From assembly GCA_031308135.1 (NCBI GenBank), contig JAHLJT010009436.1, forward strand, positions 145,335,216-145,399,215: DNA of 64,000 nucleotides, read 5' to 3'. The translations under genes and the position numbers were made by a program. This document shows positions 1 through 12,439 of this stretch, in pieces. The stretch comes from Acheta domesticus. Its lineage: Eukaryota; Arthropoda; Insecta; Orthoptera; Gryllidae. Below the pieces are notes generated by a model. It made no database searches, was not told the origin of the DNA, and saw only the letters and a list, made by a program, of their open reading frames with translations. Numbering within the stretch: the first letter of the stretch is position 1; every line of letters starts with the position of its first letter.

Positions 1-3000
1 AGGCCGGACCTGTCCCCTTTCCTTTTCCCTCTTCCTACCCTACTTGGGGCTCACGGTTCTGTAGGAGACACCTCCATGTGAGGTTTCGTCGGTAGTGATG
101 ATTAATGTTGGTAATGCCATTTACTTCTTTTGAAGATTGATCCTCTTTAATGATATAATTTGCTTTTTAAACAGGATGCTCCTGCATTACATTTTTAAAG
201 TATTAAGGTCTCAGAGTAGTATTGATATTCAAAATGTTTTACTGATATTTTCAATAATTTATAAAATGGCTTTGTGTAAGTACGTAGTAACTTGCTGATA
301 AACTCGTAGACAATTACAAACATGCGTGATGGTAAAGTGTGTGAAACGTTCGACTTAATTCAATGAATGAGATGTGACATATTTTGCTAATTTCATTTAA
401 TTAAGATTTTCATGTGAGTATTCTAAAAGGATGAAGCTGAAACTATGTTCTCAAAATATTCATTAATCTACATATTTTTTAAAATGTTTATTGAATATAT
501 GTTATTTGGTATTTTACCAGGTACAGAGCTATGAGAATGATACGATAAAATGATGGTAGTTTCCGTGCTTTAAAAACAAAAACTAATCTGTACCTCTTTA
601 AAAAAGTTTTCTATATGGATTACGAACGAAATAAAGCAAACTTCTAAACGCTGCAGAGAAACAAAAACGAATGTAAGCTGGGTGAAATTCGGAAAGTTAA
701 AAGTTGTTTTTGCGATAAATACATTTTAGGCATTACAGTTAATCAGGAATTTAATTGCATTGTCTTGATGTTATTGACAGTGCAAAACTCAAAGAAAGAG
801 TTTGAAAATTGTTCTGCTGAGCATAATTACTCATTATAATTATTTCCTGTCCCGAATGTCTGGTTTTGATCCGTTCGTTAGATATTTTTTTTCGTGGCAC
901 AGAATGTGTATTTCATGAAGAAACAAATAATGAAAATGTCGCCTGGTGAAGGATGTGAACAAAACCAGAAGGAACATAATATATAGCAATAAAATTACTT
1001 ACATGTAAACAATAATCCATGTCAAGAAAGGAAACCCTTGCACAGTCTACCTACTCAATCTCAATGATTTTGGTTTATGGGTAATTGTACAATATAATTT
1101 TCCCTAAACGTCCCTAAATTTCGAAGTTGCACATCCAGAACTTGTGAATTTGAAATGAGTGTATACTTGCAGTTACATCGGAGTTAGTGGCTATCGATCG
1201 AAGCGACGCGGGGTGGTAAATTATGAATTCCTCCACCGTCGATGACCCGGCTTAGAACTAGTGAGGGAGTAACAGCTCTTTGATTACACTTGGGAGTGTA
1301 GGGGGAGTGTCAACAGGAGAATCGATTGGGGTCCACTGGACTTTCCTTAGTTGTCCGTACACCACGGACGTGACAATACTTGAGATACTTGAAATAGCTC
1401 ATTCTTGGGATTTGGTGGTGTCATGATCTTAGTGATAAATTCAATATGTGTATAAAGGTTCAAATTTTGATATATTTTTTAGTAAACACGTCAGGATACA
1501 AACCAGGACGGCCCGCAATGTCTTAATTCATGTTGTCAACTTGTGTATAGCCGTCTTTTTACATTGGCACAACTTCTAGAACTGTATATAGCTTTGGCAG
1601 TTCGTGATGGAGCGGGAGTTCCGTGCTTAGAGCGGAATATCAATGCCGAAGTTGGACAATATATACATTTTAGTAAATGTTTTATTTCAGTATCTTAATA
1701 TACCCTACTGAATTTATTTATATTTCAAATAAATTGTTTTGAAATTGAGTAATTCTTCATTGTTAGTTAGTCTATACATTCCCGCGAGATTTGATACTTG
1801 AGATTTGGTACAATAATTTTGATTGACATTCTTCAGTGACGAAAATTTCTTAAAGAGCCTTTGAGCATAAAGTTTGGATCGTGCACCCAGCTCCGGGGGG
1901 AGATGCTTCAACTTGAACTTCTCAACGCTGCACTGTGAAATTCTTCCTATCTGGGAGGACTGAAATCTTAATTTCCAATTTGGCTTGAAAACTCGGATCG
2001 AAACTCCATTTTCTATATTTTGTTTAAAGCTTAAAGGGAATCAAATCCACATCTCGATTTCTGTTCTTCAGTAATGCTGTTTTTGTTTTAAATTTGAAGG
2101 AGCCATGATCAATTTTTCGCCTCGCGCGTTTCAATCTTCTTTTGGAAATGGTCTTAGCTGTATCCAAATCTGGTTACATTTCGATTTTCCTTTTTCTACT
2201 ATTTGCTTCGGTGATGACAGGAATTTCAACATCAGTTACATTCACTAAATAAATATGGGAGGCTCGAGGTCATTTTGCGACTTTTGGTCTTCCCGATACT
2301 TTCGCATCGCCAGTCCTCCGTCCTTTTGTGAACACTAGTAGCAATCGGCCAACATTCAAGTCTGGATACTGTGAGGGCTATAAATGGTCGTGGCCGCCAG
2401 TAGAGCCCGCAGAGAGGAGGAGGTCCTGAATAAGTAATCTCCAATATAGTTGCGCCGAAGCCAGACCTTGCCAGGATTCTAAGGCCGGGTGCTCGGGTCG
2501 GTATAGCGTATCCGTGGTTTGCTTCAGTCAATTCAGGAGCTTACCGGAGTTACCAGAGGCCAAAGATCGCTTGCGATCATTCTTTTCGCATCTAGGCACC
2601 ATACAGAGCTTGGCGATAGATTACTTCCCCACCCCATATTGCCCGTCTCTTTCATCTCGAAATCCTCTTTTAGAACTGTGAGTACGTAGATTCCGGCAAA
2701 GGCTCAAATTGGGCTGTGGCGCCTAAAGAAGAAAATATCGAGAGCCTCGAGGACATTAGACGTGTGAGAGTTCGACATGGGTAGTAGGACACCTGAAGAA
2801 AAATGAAGACCTCGGTGCAATAATATGCCACGCCACTATACTGACGTTTTGAGAAAAAGGTGAATAAAGGTTTAGGACATTGCATTCTACACATTGGGAT
2901 AAAGAACATTAATTTATGAATTCCACTGCTATCTTGCGGCGAATCTTTAAAATAAAGGCCCAACATCTAGATATATCTATGGGACGTCGAAATACACTAA

Positions 3001-3110
3001 CATGTCAATTTCATCAGAATGTGGCATACCATGTAATTGCCTCAAGGTCTTCAAATAAATCTTTTAATCATTTCTTTTATTCCTTGATTCTATTATTTTG
3101 ATACATTGCT
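1..3110. other. AT-rich part of copy A, no gene recognised
   Basis: This stretch is mostly AT-rich and broken by stop codons in all frames. At 2232-2531 on the minus strand there is a 99-codon open frame. Its counterpart in copy B (19816-20028) stays open over the C-terminal part, but one-base indels disturb it upstream. I do not recognise the predicted peptide, and near-identical copies give no independent evidence of coding selection. At about 1195-1375 there is a more complex stretch shared with copy B that I also cannot assign. Confidence 0.5.
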
Positions 3111-3159
3111 CAATCGTTGTACGCAAATTTTACATTGGCAACGGCGACACCAGTAGGCA

Positions 3160-3490
3160 GTGATGACAATGACGATTGGCGTACGGGCGCGAGCGCCGAA
3201 GCGAGCTCGCCATTCGCGTCAGGCGACGCGGCGAGGCGATGCGAGGCGGGCGGCGGGGCGGCGACGGTGGCGCGGGCGACCTTTGCAGGGAGCTGCGCTG
3301 GCGCTCTCACGCTTCGCTGCCGCCTCGCAGACGCAGACGCCCCTTTCAGGAGGGCTCCTGGCGCGCGCCCGGCCGCGCCCTCCCCCCGCAGGCGCTGCGT
3401 TGGCAGTCGCTCGGAACGTTCGATGCGTCGCTCTCCCTGCGAATCTCGCGCGCCGCGTTCGTCCTCCAGCGCCTTCGCAAGCGACATCTT
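3160..3490. other. GC/CpG-rich island in copy A
   Basis: A sharp switch to CpG-rich sequence, with many GCG and CGC runs and open frames of 108-129 codons in several frames on both strands. That pattern is what high-GC DNA gives by lack of TAA, TAG and TGA, so it does not indicate a gene. The island recurs in copy B at about 20745-21080 with one-base indels that shift the frames, which argues against conserved coding. It could be a promoter-type CpG island, but no transcript structure is visible. Confidence 0.6.
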
Positions 3491-3519
3491 GACGCTTGTT
3501 AAGTGAGAAATCGGCGTTT

Positions 3520-4780
3520 GTTATCGTGGAGTTGCGGAGTTCTTACCGCTGTGAAACAAGACTTTATATCAGTGTTGTCAGGGTCTGCTACTAGTGGCAG
3601 TGGCACGCGTTGTGGCATCGTGCCATGCCACGAGCTTCTCTGCGCAATTAGCGCCGGGAAAGGGAATTATTAGTAATCCCACCGTTTTACACTAGGGATG
3701 GCGTGTGCTCTAGTGGCGAGGTAATGAACTGCGTGGAGGGGCGATTTCGTCGTGGCACTGCGTGCCACAGACTCCCGCTCAGGGCATCGACCTTAACAAC
3801 ACTGCTGTATCTTCCAGAATGGTAATGTTAGCGCTTGAATTTTCGACCTCTGGGTACCGAGTTACGAAAACAGTCCTTTGATTTGGAATTTGTGGTGAAC
3901 AAATTGAGGTAGCGGCAGATTTCTTAGGAACTTCCACATTTTCTTTGAGTGTCATTCCGTTCTTCAGTTGAATTATTCACACCCCATCTTATGTAATTAC
4001 ATTATCATTATCTTTGCGTTTCAATATAAACGCCATGCCGGAGAAACTCGTCGACGCCCGTGTAAAGATTCTGACTACGGAGCAACAGCTTCTCCTAAAT
4101 CATTACTAAACGATAAATAAAAGAACATTTAATTACACTTAATTACTCTTTGTTCTTGCCATCATTTGTCACGCTTCTGAAAAACACAAAAATTGCATTC
4201 ATTGATGAATGACAGTTAACATCTTGCTTGTGAGTATGCGAGTGTGGCGTTTGTATAAAATCAACTAATCTCCACGCTTAATTTACAGTTTACAGGTCTC
4301 TGACTTGTGATTCTCTTTGAAATGCGTTTATTTCTTGCTATTATCCACTCATTTTATGGATATCACAATTTCATACTTTAATCTTACAATTTTCACCTTC
4401 TTGTACATAATACAATATATTGGTTGTTTCTTAATTTTGAGGGGAATGAAATTGTAAAGACGATCAAAATTTTATAATTTTCATAATTCATATTTCATAT
4501 TAGAAAAAAAATAAAAGTTGATTTTTAAATTAATAATAACGTGATTTTCTTAATTTATTCTTCGTTTCTCTATAACTTTGTAACTGTTCTTCTCATGTGA
4601 CCTTTCCAATTTCCAATTAGTAATATTACAACAGGGGAGATAATATGGAAATTTTTGGAGGCCGGACACACGTGTTAGAGTCATTGAACCCCCCCTGTCA
4701 TTTGCCTTACATAACACGACAAACAGGTTTGTTCGTTCTCAAAGGCCTGCGCCCAGTGCCGAAAGCATTATTACTCATCA
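3520..4780. other. AT-rich stretch of copy A, nothing assigned
   Basis: Low-complexity AT-rich DNA with short poly(A) and poly(T) runs. The counterpart of 3840-3975 in copy B (21255-21566, minus strand) is open for 103 codons, but only from a non-ATG start. In copy A the same reading frame is broken by one-base indels near 3960-3985. I see no known domain. Confidence 0.5.
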
Positions 4781-5084
4781 GGTAGAGCGCGCGCCGTGTT
4801 GTGCGAGGGGAGCTGAGCCAGCGGGTCGGCCGAACGTGACAAGGTTTCCGCAGATGGCGGAGAGCTCTCGGCGCGGCGGCCCCCGGCGTCCATCAGGCGA
4901 TGAGTCCTCCCGCAGGGCGGGCGGAGGAGGGCGGCGAGGACGATGACGGTGACGATGGCAACAAAAGGACGCAGTCCGACAACTTGCCGGACAATATCGA
5001 CGGCGGGAATTATCAGAAGAAATATGAGTGAGACGTTCAACGCAAAGTTATAGGAAAAGAAGTCCAATAGAAAGTCATTGCTAC

Positions 5085-5350
5085 GACTAAGATGACCTCA
5101 AAGGCAACAACGACACTGGCAACAATGTCAGTGGAATGACGTCGATGGCAACGACAATGAAACGACGACGATGGCAACGGCAGTAGAAAGACAACGATGG
5201 AACCACAACGGAAAGACCACGTTGGCAACGACAAAAACGGAACGATGTTGATGGCAATGACAATGGAATGACGACGTCAAGAACCATAGTGCTACGACAG
5301 TAATAACGCCAATGGAACGGTCTCGTTAAAGACGACTATCTTAACGGCAA
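5085..5350. repeat. Degenerate minisatellite, ~26 bp units (copy A)
   Basis: Units built on ATGGCAACGACAATGG-like and GGAACGACGACG-like motifs recur about every 26 bases, with substitutions and small indels between units. The periodicity keeps several minus-strand frames open and yields repetitive valine- and serine-rich peptides that I do not regard as proteins. The matching array in copy B is at about 22680-22950 and differs by short indels. Confidence 0.7.
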
Positions 5351-5479
5351 TGACAACGACGACGACAATCAGTGGAGAGGTATTAGGACGCTGCCCGACG
5401 ACATTACTTACTACATTGTTAACGAAGAACATGAAGAAAGAGACGGTCACCGTTTCGTCCAGCTCGCGTCAGAGAGAAG

Positions 5480-5755
5480 ATTCGAAGGTGGCGGCGCGGT
5501 TCTGCGTGGGCGAACGCCGATGGGGACGGCGCTGCTGGCAGAAGGCGCGTGGACGCCGCTGGCGGAGGCGGCGTGCGCAGCGTGACCGCGTCCGTCGGCG
5601 CCGCGCCCATCGATCGCGCGTCGCACGCGTGCTCTCCGCCCGCCCCGCCCGCGCCCGCCGCCCGCGCCGCCTCCAATCGATGGCTCGCCCGTGGACGAGG
5701 GCCTTCGCGCGCACCACGGGCGGAAGGACGACGACGACGACGTCGGGCGGCGATC
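5480..5755. other. GC-rich island ending at the assembly gap
   Basis: CpG-rich DNA with GACGACGACG-type trinucleotide runs at its right end. The sequence stops at 5755 where N begins. Copy B continues without a gap through the same position (23346). The long open frames that appear to run from here into 6.8 kb exist only because N was translated as X. Confidence 0.7.
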
Positions 5756-6755
5756 NNNNNNNNNNNNNNNNNNNNNNNNNNNNNNNNNNNNNNNNNNNNN
5801 NNNNNNNNNNNNNNNNNNNNNNNNNNNNNNNNNNNNNNNNNNNNNNNNNNNNNNNNNNNNNNNNNNNNNNNNNNNNNNNNNNNNNNNNNNNNNNNNNNNN
5901 NNNNNNNNNNNNNNNNNNNNNNNNNNNNNNNNNNNNNNNNNNNNNNNNNNNNNNNNNNNNNNNNNNNNNNNNNNNNNNNNNNNNNNNNNNNNNNNNNNNN
6001 NNNNNNNNNNNNNNNNNNNNNNNNNNNNNNNNNNNNNNNNNNNNNNNNNNNNNNNNNNNNNNNNNNNNNNNNNNNNNNNNNNNNNNNNNNNNNNNNNNNN
6101 NNNNNNNNNNNNNNNNNNNNNNNNNNNNNNNNNNNNNNNNNNNNNNNNNNNNNNNNNNNNNNNNNNNNNNNNNNNNNNNNNNNNNNNNNNNNNNNNNNNN
6201 NNNNNNNNNNNNNNNNNNNNNNNNNNNNNNNNNNNNNNNNNNNNNNNNNNNNNNNNNNNNNNNNNNNNNNNNNNNNNNNNNNNNNNNNNNNNNNNNNNNN
6301 NNNNNNNNNNNNNNNNNNNNNNNNNNNNNNNNNNNNNNNNNNNNNNNNNNNNNNNNNNNNNNNNNNNNNNNNNNNNNNNNNNNNNNNNNNNNNNNNNNNN
6401 NNNNNNNNNNNNNNNNNNNNNNNNNNNNNNNNNNNNNNNNNNNNNNNNNNNNNNNNNNNNNNNNNNNNNNNNNNNNNNNNNNNNNNNNNNNNNNNNNNNN
6501 NNNNNNNNNNNNNNNNNNNNNNNNNNNNNNNNNNNNNNNNNNNNNNNNNNNNNNNNNNNNNNNNNNNNNNNNNNNNNNNNNNNNNNNNNNNNNNNNNNNN
6601 NNNNNNNNNNNNNNNNNNNNNNNNNNNNNNNNNNNNNNNNNNNNNNNNNNNNNNNNNNNNNNNNNNNNNNNNNNNNNNNNNNNNNNNNNNNNNNNNNNNN
6701 NNNNNNNNNNNNNNNNNNNNNNNNNNNNNNNNNNNNNNNNNNNNNNNNNNNNNNN
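5756..6755. other. Assembly gap, exactly 1000 N
   Basis: An uninterrupted run of exactly 1000 N. The round length suggests a fixed-size scaffolding placeholder, so the true distance across it is unknown. Sequence on the right side (6756 onward) does not continue the homology that copy A shares with copy B. Confidence 0.98.
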
Positions 6756-7710
6756 TCAGACGACAATCTCATAGATACTTTGTTTCTCCTAGAAGTTAAG
6801 CAAAATACAAACTTCGGTGGCCATTGCTCAACGTTATTCTAGTATCCCCAGGGTAATCGATAAAATAACATCTCTTCGTTAATGACGGACAGAGGAGTGT
6901 CAAATAATACGTTAATCTGCTTTACAGGCCTACCCAGGAAAATGATTCACGCTAGGCCATGATAATAAACTTCCCTCTCTGTTATATAAATGGGAATCTG
7001 TTGTTTAAATCTAATGTCGGTTGTATTATTATAACAAAAAGGTTTTATAACAAAAAAAGTTTTTTTTGTCTTTTTTGGACAATGAGACTTTTACTACCAT
7101 TAAAAAAAAAGTTGTTATTGCTATGAATCGTTAAAAGTTCGGCAAAACTGGACAGTTTTGTCCACTTTCCAGAATGTCGAAGTTTTTATGTCGATTTAAC
7201 ATTTGCGTAGCTAATATTTATGTACTTCAATGCACGGAATTTGTATGTCATTAAAACTGTAATTTTAATTACAATTCAAATACTTCAAGCATTTAATTTA
7301 ATACTTAACACTGATCATTATTTGTAAAGAAAATTATTTGATCGCACACTTCCTCAAATAATTTTAATTTCGATATTCATTTTATAAAAACATGATGAAA
7401 AATTGCTACATTCATGTAATTATTTTATTCAGAAAAACAAGCAACCAAAATAGTGAAAGCAAAAATTGTTTACATATGTTTTGTCAAAAAATACTATTAA
7501 TGTGTCAAAAATTTTAAGTGTACCGTCATACAAAATTTTGACATCTAATAATATTATGTATCTTTATTACGATTCTACTAACTAGACCGCGGGATTTCAT
7601 GAATTGCATGTTCGGTTTCTTTGTTATTTGAATAACTGTGACGTTATGTTAACTGTGAAGATGAAATGATATGCGTGATGAATAGGGGGTGAAAGGACGA
7701 ATAGAAATGG
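6756..7710. other. AT-rich DNA, nothing assigned
   Basis: Strongly AT-rich sequence with many poly(A) and poly(T) runs and no open frame of note. No repeat or RNA gene was recognised. Confidence 0.5.
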
Positions 7711-7715
7711 AACCA

Positions 7716-7778
7716 TGCGCCAAGGCGGGAGTCGAACGCGCGATCCTTCGGTGCGGATCGCTAAGAAAACAACCGGCG
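7716..7778 (-). pseudogene. tRNA-like relic (tRNA pseudogene or SINE head)
   Basis: Read on the minus strand, this contains a near-consensus B box (GTTCGACTC) as the loop of a T-arm whose stem pairs at four of five positions. Before it is a perfect stem, GCGATCC with GGATCGC, in the anticodon-arm position. The ends CGCC and GGCG pair as an acceptor would. The D-arm region is too short, no clear A box is present, and the anticodon loop lacks the conserved T33. It is therefore a decayed tRNA copy or the head of a tRNA-derived SINE and not a working tRNA gene. An overlapping minus-strand open frame (7624-7869) is incidental. Confidence 0.5.
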
Positions 7779-8160
7779 TGTATATTACAGGTTTTTTGTC
7801 GAGAAGTGGGTCGATCAAGTAGTTATTTTTGTGTATTTCTCTTTCGAAAGAAACGTGAATTGGGCCCAAGACAATACCAACATAATATTTCCGGTAATAT
7901 TCTGATAAACATTGTTTCGGCTTAAATCGATTTACTTCAAGACTTTATTCGTGCACATGAACTTAGTGGATGGGCTGAATAGTACGGCGTCTTGTACGAT
8001 TGGCCATGTTCTTCTCTCATTTAATATATTTTCGTTTATTAAAATGGAATATATTTACTTTTATTAAACGCATTTGTTACTACACTGTAAATCAGGGTTC
8101 ACAAAAAAGACGAGTCAAGAGCAAGGGCCGTCTGCATTGTCGACTCGGCAAGTAGCCGGA

Positions 8161-8755
8161 CCTCCGTCAAGTTGCAACCCCCACTTGTCAGAAATTCAAA
8201 ATTAACTAGCCTATAATTTTGAACTATGTTTCTAATTTTGTACCAAAATAAAAAATTTTGTACTCAACTATAAACCAATAAAAAAACGACATTCAAAAGT
8301 GGGGGTGCTAGCTTGACGTCAACCTACAACCCCCACTTTACAGAAGTTCAAATCACCTAACCCATTGTTGTCTACTAATTATGTACTAATTTTGTACCAC
8401 AATTAAAAATTTTGTACTCACCTATAACCCAATAACAAAACGGTTGCAAAAGATACACTTTTTGCACATATTGACGAATTTTTTTAAATCCCTTTGGAGT
8501 CACACTTCGAAGTTGAAATGTATACAGCGGTTGCTACTATAGTGAACTTTCAGGAGTATTGTGTTTCAAAAAATTTATCTGGTCCCCCAACGGAGATAAT
8601 GCAATCGAAAAACAGAAAAAAATTGCATGTGGCATGAAACAAAGTGCCTGCCAAGCCACCCACACTATTCACAAATTCAAATCCAACCTAGCCATTTGCT
8701 ATCTTCTATTTGTCTACTAATTTTGTACCACAATAAATAATTTTGTACTCCGTTC
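8161..8755. repeat. Three degenerate ~140 bp repeat units
   Basis: Three related units begin near 8161, 8313 and 8640. Each carries a C-rich start (CCCCCACTT in the first two), a middle containing TTCAAA, and an end containing TAATTTTGTACCA followed by AATTTTGTACTC. The first two are nearly adjacent, and the third follows about 190 bases of other sequence. A short inverted pair, CCCCCACTT and AAGTGGGGG, brackets the first unit. The family is unknown to me. Confidence 0.65.
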
Positions 8756-8920
8756 CGTCTGTCCGTCTATGAACACTGCTAGCGCCTAAACCATACGTAC
8801 GATTTCTTCCAAAATGGATATTCCCCGGTCGATCTGATTCTAGTCGAAGCTTTGAGATTTTGAAAACGATTCTTCAAAATTTGGAGGTACTTTATGTGAA
8901 GCTCCCCGGGATTTTCAAAA

Positions 8921-9860
8921 TTTTCTCAAAAAGGGCTCCAACTTTTTTCTTTAAATTTCTTGTATGAATAGAGTAAAATACACTTATTAATATGGCATAG
9001 GTCTGATTCTCACGAAATAACTCTGAATTTTCGAAAATTGTGAAAGTTTGAATTGTTTTCCGCGTCTTTCTCCAACTACAAAATTGAAGATAGAGATTTT
9101 TCTTCAAATAAAATTTGTTCTGCATATTGAATTCTTTCATAAAGGTAATGTAAATGTTTTTTTCAAAATTTTAGTAGTTTTCGTGCAATTAATTTTGGGC
9201 CTGCAATATGTGCACTTTTAAAAAATTACAAAAACAAGATTTTCTCAAAAACTGCTCCAATTTTTTTCTTTTAACTTTTGGTAGGGATAGTGGTAAAATA
9301 TACTCTATCAGAGGACATAAAAGCCATATTGCTCTATAGGTTGGTTTTTCCAAAAATTACAAAAATGTAAATTTTTTCACATGTTTCTCACGTCGATAGT
9401 ATTTACATTAGCAGCGATTTTTTTACATTATTATATTTACGAGTACATGTGCTTTAAATAATGTCAAGTAAGATTTCTCGAAAACACAAACATTTTCTGT
9501 GAAAGTAGCTCAAAATTTCGCATTTTCAGAAACGCTCAAACGCCATTTTCTCATATATGGCTGCAAATGTTTTCTTGAAACTTTGTCACGGATAGTGCTA
9601 ATTACACTCTTTAGTATGGCGTAAAGTTATTTTGAGTTGTTTTTTTTTTTCAAAAATTACATAATAGTATTTTTTTTGAAAGATCTCTCACATCTTTAAT
9701 ATGCACATTACCAGCAATTTGTAAACATTATTATATTTGCGAGTGTAAGTGCTTAAAATAACTTCAAATAAAGTATTTTGAAAACTCAAAATTTGTCTGC
9801 GAAAATGAGCTTCAAATTTCGCAATTTTAGTAGTGCTAAAACGCCATTTTCCTCTTAAAC
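8921..9860. repeat. Tandem array of ~300-320 bp degenerate units
   Basis: A recurring start, TTTTCTCAAAAA followed by a GCTCCAA-like motif, appears at 8921, 9240 and 9546, with a decayed fourth start near 9847. The spacings are about 319, 306 and 301 bases. Within units, GGATAGTG-type motifs followed by AAAATACACT-type motifs recur, and the last two full units share TTTACATTATTATATTT. It looks like an old satellite or the repeated core of a mobile element. It is preceded (8741-8860) by a CCGTCTGTCCGTCT-type stretch that may be its left flank. Confidence 0.75.
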
Positions 9861-9869
9861 GGCACATAA

Positions 9870-12000
9870 TTTTTAAAAGAAAATTGCTATTTATGACTAG
9901 GTTTTTGTGTTCTTTAATATTCTAAAATTAATATTTTCGTTCCACCAATAGGAAACCGAAAAAATTAAGAAAATCCAAAAAAAATGTACTTTTGGCGGTG
10001 ATAGATGGTAGCTGGCAAGAAAGAGTATGTGGCAAATCCGATTAGCTAGCGACGACCCAAGGGAATAGAAAACTAATACGGCAAAGTCTGTGCCATTCTG
10101 TAGCACCAATAGTTCCTTTTCACGGCCCGGCAATTAATTTTTTTCCGCCGAAAATTGGCCATTTTTTCGCGCAGCATTACATAACTTTCCCTATATTACG
10201 TATATCACTCCGTGTATACGTAAAACGTATACGGGAAAGTAAAAATGTATCGTTGAATTAACAGTTCGGACCGTTCAAGTAACAATGCGGAATCTCACCG
10301 CTGTGTGCAACTAATATAATTAATAACATTCAATAATAATTAACAAAATTGAAAGCAATGTGTATAATTGCAGCACAATTAATTAACTTAAAGCATGTAA
10401 ACGAATATTTTGATATTTATAATAGCGTCCAAATTTGCCCCCCCCAATGAAAGATCCGAAATCCCGCCCCTGTGTGGAACCGTATTTCCCACATAAAAAG
10501 AAACAAAGGATATTTTGAATTAAACGCTGCGCGGAGATGGTGTATGTTATAATTTGTCGAAAATTGCCAAAGTTCAATTTTTGTTCGAGCCTTTGCTGTA
10601 CACTTTCGTGATTGAATCTGTAGAGATTTCTTTCTTAATGCATCTATTCCTCTTCAAATCATTACTTATAGAGGCTTTTCTTAATATTAAATTTTTTCTC
10701 TAAATTTTTAGAGAAATCTTGACTAATATCTGTAAATATATAAACAAATTTTGTTTCAAAATTCTCGCAAATTTTTTGTTTAAATTTTTTTCTAATTTCA
10801 CACAATACAGTGAATTTTATGACTCCAGTTTAAATTTTATTCAAGTTTTGAGCTTTCAGTTTCAAGTGTCAATTTTGAAGATTTTTTTTAAAATCTCGCT
10901 TTGTGAAGAGTGATTCAAGAGAAGTCTGAAGAATTATTGGATACAAGTTTGCAATACTACAGTATTACTGCACCGCCACAAATAATACTAAAAGGAATGT
11001 GCTGTTTGTAGAATTAACTAGTTATTAATTTGAGCCACTGCCCTTCAAACTGTGCAGCACAAGTATGTCACCCTCCCATCCTCCCTGCAGCAACCCAAGA
11101 TGAGAGCTGCCTGCTATTGAAGTTTTGAGGAGGAAAGCGTTTTGACGTACAAGCCACCCAATTAACTCCACCAATTACATTCTTTAGCATATCTCATGGT
11201 CGAGGAATGAAATCAGTTTCATATAGATTTACACCCTGTCTGCAGATGGCTCGATGTAATTCACTCGCGAACGAGTTGTATTACAACTCGCAACGAGTAG
11301 AGGTCATTGTTATTTTTCGTCAAAAAATTCTGACTTGTTAGTAATTTCATATGGAAAGGTGTTTCTGAATGAGAGAGGAAACTTGTATGATGCGCTGTTG
11401 TGAGAATGGAGTATTAAGATGAGAGATGACAGCATGACAAGATGATAATCATATCGCCCCTGGTTAATAAGTGTTGCACAGAAAAGTTCAGTATTCATGT
11501 AAAATTGTCAACAATTAATGTGAATACTATGCGACGAAGAAATGAGCCATCTGGTGAAAGTGAAGTAAAGTTTTCGGTACGACTCAAATGTTCACTTCGC
11601 TTTTATGCTTTTTGGCAAAATTCCAACAAACTCGAGAAGCTCTTAAATCCTATGAATAATCGGATTTTGCAAGTTGAATAATTGTCTGGATATTTTTCTT
11701 TGACGTTGTTCCCACGTAAAGTAGTATAAGTTTAAAAAGTGCTCTTTCAAAGAAGTTAATAATCTGATTCTATTTGATATTGAATGAACCTAAAATTTTG
11801 GCTCTAAATTAACACTCGGTTTACACTGTCATCATGGTTATATTACAGATTTCTGTAAGATGTAGTTCAACTTCATTATTGCGCGACTAGACTTATTTTG
11901 AAATCTCGTGTAAGTTTTATCGTGTTAGAGAACTGAAGAATCTCCTTCCTGAGTCGTCTTTCGGTTCATGGTCGGGTTTTGCTTTCTCGTCTGTCTTTAT
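9870..12000. other. AT-rich DNA, nothing assigned
   Basis: AT-rich with only short open frames. A small palindrome, GTATACGTAAAACGTATAC, lies near 10213. I recognised no gene, RNA or mobile-element end. Confidence 0.5.
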
Positions 12001-12439
12001 GGCACCTCCCTGCCTGAGCGTCTTCGGTGCATGACCCGGTAAGATACACGACGGATATTTGAGGAGAAAGGACGAATTTTAAAAGATATAGAAGAGAGGA
12101 ATAAGGAAATCAATCTGTAGAAACTGACATACAAGGAAAGATTAAAGTAGGAACTGCAGTCAAATTGTGACGAGGAGAATGTGAAAAGAAGTGGCGCAGC
12201 GTAAAGGTTGATTGTGTTCTTGATTGTGTGGAGAATTGTGAGAAAGTTAGTTAACCAGACAGTAAAGAAGACGCTGAAAACGCAGTCAAGATTGGGGATA
12301 TGTGGTGAAGGAAGCAGCGAAATATTCAGGGACAGAGGACGCTGAGAGACATCGTAGAGAGGGATGGGAGACTTGACAGGAACCAAGATAGATGCGAAAG
12401 ACCGAGAGGAGAAAATGGGATCGAATTCGCGGACGACGG

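Larger units (their letters stand above)
1..5755. repeat. Large duplicated block, copy A (partner at 17548-23346)
   Basis: The whole stretch can be followed base by base into 17548-23346 in the same orientation. Most differences are single substitutions or one-base indels in homopolymers, with a few longer indels. The copy begins at the window edge, so its true left boundary is not seen, and it ends exactly where the run of N begins. It holds AT-rich DNA, two GC-rich islands, a degenerate minisatellite and no recognisable gene. No terminal repeats of an LTR element or transposon are visible within it. It may be a segmental duplication or two haplotypes placed in series by the assembler. Confidence 0.95.

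Noticed and set aside
2232..2531. 99-codon minus-strand frame shared in part with copy B
   Set aside because: Sharing is explained by the duplication itself. Indels break its 5' part in copy B and I recognise no domain.
5350..6842. Open frames of 380-474 codons crossing 5.7-6.8 kb
   Set aside because: Most of their length is N translated as X. The real sequence on either side is GC-rich or short and has no domain.
7716..7778. A functional tRNA gene
   Set aside because: Shortened D-arm, no clear A box and no T33 in the anticodon loop.
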